This document shows, piece after piece, positions 61,635 to 64,000 of a stretch of 64,000 bases of DNA. The stretch comes from Catenovulum adriaticum (lineage in GTDB: Bacteria; Pseudomonadota; Gammaproteobacteria; Enterobacterales; Alteromonadaceae): the NCBI RefSeq assembly GCF_026725475.1, contig NZ_CP109967.1, positions 496,001 to 560,000 on the forward strand. The letters are read 5' to 3'. Numbering within the stretch: position 1 is the first letter of the stretch; each line of letters starts with the position of its first letter. The notes below the pieces were generated by a model. That model was not told the DNA's origin. It saw only the letters and a program-made list of their open reading frames with translations, and did not search any database. A program made the translations under genes and the position numbers.

Positions 61635-62951
61635 TTACTCATCCGGCATTGCCCATATCGTTTTTATATTTAACAAACCGCTGTCGACTAACTTTGAATC
61701 CAAATCTGTTCTATCAAAGCTAGCGGCAGCAAAAATAAGCTCATAATTAGCCTCGGCATTTGAGTAAACATGCGAGTGTCGCTCAATCTCTGCAGAAAAT
61801 AACTTATTGGGGCTAGAAAGATATTTTGCAATTTGAATGACAGATGCATCTGAAAAACCTGCAAAAATATAAAATAAATTACCGCTGGGTCCCTCGAATT
61901 TGGCAAAGCTACCGTAATCAGTATATTCCTGTTCTAAATCTCCTTTTACCTCATACAATTTACCAGAATCCGCATTATGCAGACCTGATACACCTTCCAA
62001 TAGTTTAAAATTACTTCCTTGCAAATAGGCGTCTAACAAACCAAGAGATTTATACAAACCCAAATAGACCAAGTTAAAATCACGCAAGTCGCTTGGTGTC
62101 AATTCCGAAACTAAGCGAATCGAAGTAGTACTATCATCAGCAAGCAATGGCAATAAATGCTGCAATGCAAAAACACTATTTTTTAGCAAAAAAGCGCTTG
62201 AAGCTTTCTTTAACTTGTTACGTTTAGTGGGAAAGCGCTGTAAGAATGCCTCTAACTGAGCATCTGAATTAATACTGAATTCGCGTATAGCTCTGAGTAT
62301 ATTCGTTTCGGGGTCAACCTCGGTCAACATATACAAATCACCAATTACGATAAGCGTTGGTTTATCGCTGGCAAATAAAGGCTGCCAGATATCATGCTGT
62401 TTTATTTGTATTTTGCTATCGAGATTTTCAGTTGGCGAATTCGTAAAAGTTCCTAGAACAAACCATACATTAATGATGACAGAAGCAACCAAAGCCCACA
62501 CCCACCAGCGCTTAGAATTTTCATTAGTTTGCTTGTCATCGACACGCTCAGGCTGTTTGTTTTCAACCAAAGGTTGTTGATCACACCAACAAAATTCTAA
62601 AGCATATCCCCCCGTTGGGATGTTCATTTGAAATAACTCGTCAGAGCCAGACGTTTGATAATAGCTTTCTAATTTCTTACGAAGGTTAGAAATATAAACA
62701 CGAATTGATGAGTCTTCTGCTGGATTAAAATCTTCAGCTTTACCCAAAGCGCCAATAGCAATTTCAATTTCTTTCGGTGCTCTTGCAACTTGTCCATTCT
62801 CAACCGAATCAAGGTGATAATTCACTAAAAAATTAAGCAATTTACAATTAATTTTTGAGCGCTCAAATCCTTTGCTTTGAGTAATGCGTGCCAATTGCGC
62901 TTTAACGGCTTGTGTACTCGGTTCACGAGTTAATTCTGCAGGTTTATTCAT
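61635..62951 (-). CDS. Membrane-anchored winged-helix regulator (CadC/ToxR-like)
   Basis: 438 residues. The N-terminal cytoplasmic winged helix (about 15-115) has the OmpR-type recognition pattern (KLLNFLVNYHL; DSSIRVYISNLRKKLESYY; IPTGGYALEF). A single membrane helix (WWVWALVASVIINVWFVLG, about 150-170) leads to a 270-residue periplasmic domain with no recognised family. This layout lets a periplasmic signal control DNA binding directly. It lies between the second agarase and a c-type cytochrome gene and is divergent from the latter, which is therefore its most likely target. Confidence 0.85.
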   Translation of the reverse strand: MNKPAELTREPSTQAVKAQLARITQSKGFERSKINCKLLNFLVNYHLDSVENGQVARAPKEIEIAIGALGKAEDFNPAEDSSIRVYISNLRKKLESYYQTSGSDELFQMNIPTGGYALEFCWCDQQPLVENKQPERVDDKQTNENSKRWWVWALVASVIINVWFVLGTFTNSPTENLDSKIQIKQHDIWQPLFASDKPTLIVIGDLYMLTEVDPETNILRAIREFSINSDAQLEAFLQRFPTKRNKLKKASSAFLLKNSVFALQHLLPLLADDSTTSIRLVSELTPSDLRDFNLVYLGLYKSLGLLDAYLQGSNFKLLEGVSGLHNADSGKLYEVKGDLEQEYTDYGSFAKFEGPSGNLFYIFAGFSDASVIQIAKYLSSPNKLFSAEIERHSHVYSNAEANYELIFAAASFDRTDLDSKLVDSGLLNIKTIWAMPDE

Positions 62952-63116
62952 GTTATATAACAGTTAAATTAACGCTCCAAACTACTGTTAAATCTATTTT
63001 TTTACTTATATTAAAGAAAACGCATTCGTAAACTACAAAGGCTTACTTTCAACAAATAAAAACGAAACCTAAGTTTATTTAAATTTATTCAGTTTAGATA
63101 GCTTTAAGAGTAATTT

Positions 63117-64000
63117 ATGAAATTAAAAAATAAAAAGGCTACAAAACCAACACTCCTGTTATTTATCGCTAGCTTATTTAGTCACTCAAGCTATGCAATT
63201 GACATTGACAAGGGAAAATTAGCTTTTGAAGCCAACTGCAAAGCCTGCCATGCTTTAGATAAATTTAGTACAGGGCCTTCACTAGTATACATACGTGACC
63301 AATATCCAGCACAAAAACAAGCTGAATTTTTAGCCTGGGTCAAAGCACCTGGCAAAAAAAACCCAGACACCATTCAAATGCCGCCAATGGGCCACTTAAA
63401 CGAACTGACCATCAACCAGATACATGAATATATTTTACTCATTAGCCAACATGTGGTTGAGCAGCAAAATAAACCTAAATTTGCGCCTTATAAACCACCA
63501 TCTAAAACTTACCCAAGTGTAACACGAGGTTATTTACCTTTTACCAACCCAGCGTCAATTGTTGTCCATTTAACGCCGAAATTATCGCTGGCATGGGATA
63601 GCAATCTGGGTAAGTTGCGTTACGCTTTTCCAACATTCTCCCCTTTTTACGGTGAGAAAAAACGCGAACAAAATAAGCAACAAATTATTTATTCAGAAAC
63701 AAAGGACAGCGGATTTAACTTTGCGCATGGCCAAGCAGTGGACTTTTTAGGCTATCAGTTGATAAAAGGCACGCCTGAATTCAGCTACCAAGTAAATGGG
63801 TATCATGTTAAAGAAAAAGTTCGCTTAGGCTCAACGCAAAATAGTTTTACCCGCGAATATCAAGTGACTCGTTTAAACAGTGATCATACACAATCCCAAT
63901 CAATAACGTTAGATCTGTCGCATACCAGCAAAGACGGTAAATCAAGCCAAATTATTCACAGCGATGGGCGCTTATCCAACAACGTATTGCACTTAACCGA
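63117..64000 (+). CDS. Exported c-type cytochrome-domain protein (N-terminal part, continues beyond window)
   Basis: Open reading frame from ATG 63117 to the window edge, about 294 residues seen. A signal peptide ends SHSSYA. A single haem-binding motif C-K-A-C-H follows near residue 44, with a distal Met candidate in IQMPPMGHL, so this is a small cytochrome c domain (about 25-120). The following region (TRGYLPFTNPASIVVHLTPKLS; LAWDSNLGKLRYAF) is beta-rich and of unknown family. Periplasmic electron transfer coupled to an oxidation is plausible. The 3' end is not in the window. Confidence 0.8.
   Translation, partial: MKLKNKKATKPTLLLFIASLFSHSSYAIDIDKGKLAFEANCKACHALDKFSTGPSLVYIRDQYPAQKQAEFLAWVKAPGKKNPDTIQMPPMGHLNELTINQIHEYILLISQHVVEQQNKPKFAPYKPPSKTYPSVTRGYLPFTNPASIVVHLTPKLSLAWDSNLGKLRYAFPTFSPFYGEKKREQNKQQIIYSETKDSGFNFAHGQAVDFLGYQLIKGTPEFSYQVNGYHVKEKVRLGSTQNSFTREYQVTRLNSDHTQSQSITLDLSHTSKDGKSSQIIHSDGRLSNNVLHLT

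Noticed and set aside
1..64000. Prophage, integrative element or transposon
   Set aside because: No integrase, transposase, phage structural gene, tRNA attachment site or terminal repeats were seen; only REP-like elements are present.

Overview
The window is AT-rich DNA from a marine, polysaccharide-degrading gammaproteobacterium, most likely an Alteromonadales member of the Catenovulum/Paraglaciecola type. The inference rests on large TonB-dependent receptors of the oligosaccharide type, a PL7 alginate lyase, two GH50 beta-agarases, a GH29 fucosidase and lipoprotein signal peptides. The genus cannot be fixed from this stretch alone. No rRNA, tRNA, CRISPR array, prophage or transposase gene was recognised.

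Region 1 (1-13 kb) is an alginate / unsaturated-uronate locus: a truncated TonB receptor, a FadR-family regulator, an SDR reductase, a lipoprotein PL7 alginate lyase with two accessory domains, a secreted alpha/beta hydrolase, a second TonB receptor, a KdgF-like cupin and a DehR-like reductase. A palindrome of the form TTGTA-N-TACAA recurs in its promoters and is the probable operator of the FadR-family protein.

Region 2 (13.5-30 kb) is the most unusual part. It combines a divergent GH92 alpha-mannosidase, a TAT-exported GH28 enzyme, two broken alpha-glucuronidase-like genes facing each other, a myo-inositol oxygenase, an aldose 1-epimerase, a TIM-barrel isomerase, a TonB receptor, a secreted metallophosphoesterase, a secreted PI-PLC-like protein and a LacI regulator. 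Six copies of the palindrome TTGACACCGGTGTCAA lie in front of the transcription units, so they appear to form one LacI regulon. The gene content suggests scavenging of an inositol-phosphate glycolipid (GIPC, PI-glycan or GPI type), with inositol oxidised to glucuronate. This is a hypothesis.

Region 3 (30-38 kb) is a four-gene operon (an unknown alpha/alpha-toroid protein, GH105, a GPH symporter and an AGE epimerase) with a divergent LacI regulator. It processes an imported unsaturated uronate oligosaccharide in the cytoplasm.

Region 4 (38-62 kb) carries red-algal galactan genes: a DUF5060 glycosidase and a GH2 protein in one operon, a divergent GH29 fucosidase, and two GH50 agarases about 11 kb apart. 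Between the agarases are a YqaA-type membrane protein, a BPSS1780-like membrane protein, a jelly-roll protein, a cluster of REP palindromes and a six-gene RDD/SpoIIM/DUF4129/DUF4350/MoxR/DUF58 operon. The window ends with a membrane-anchored winged-helix regulator and the start of a c-type cytochrome gene.
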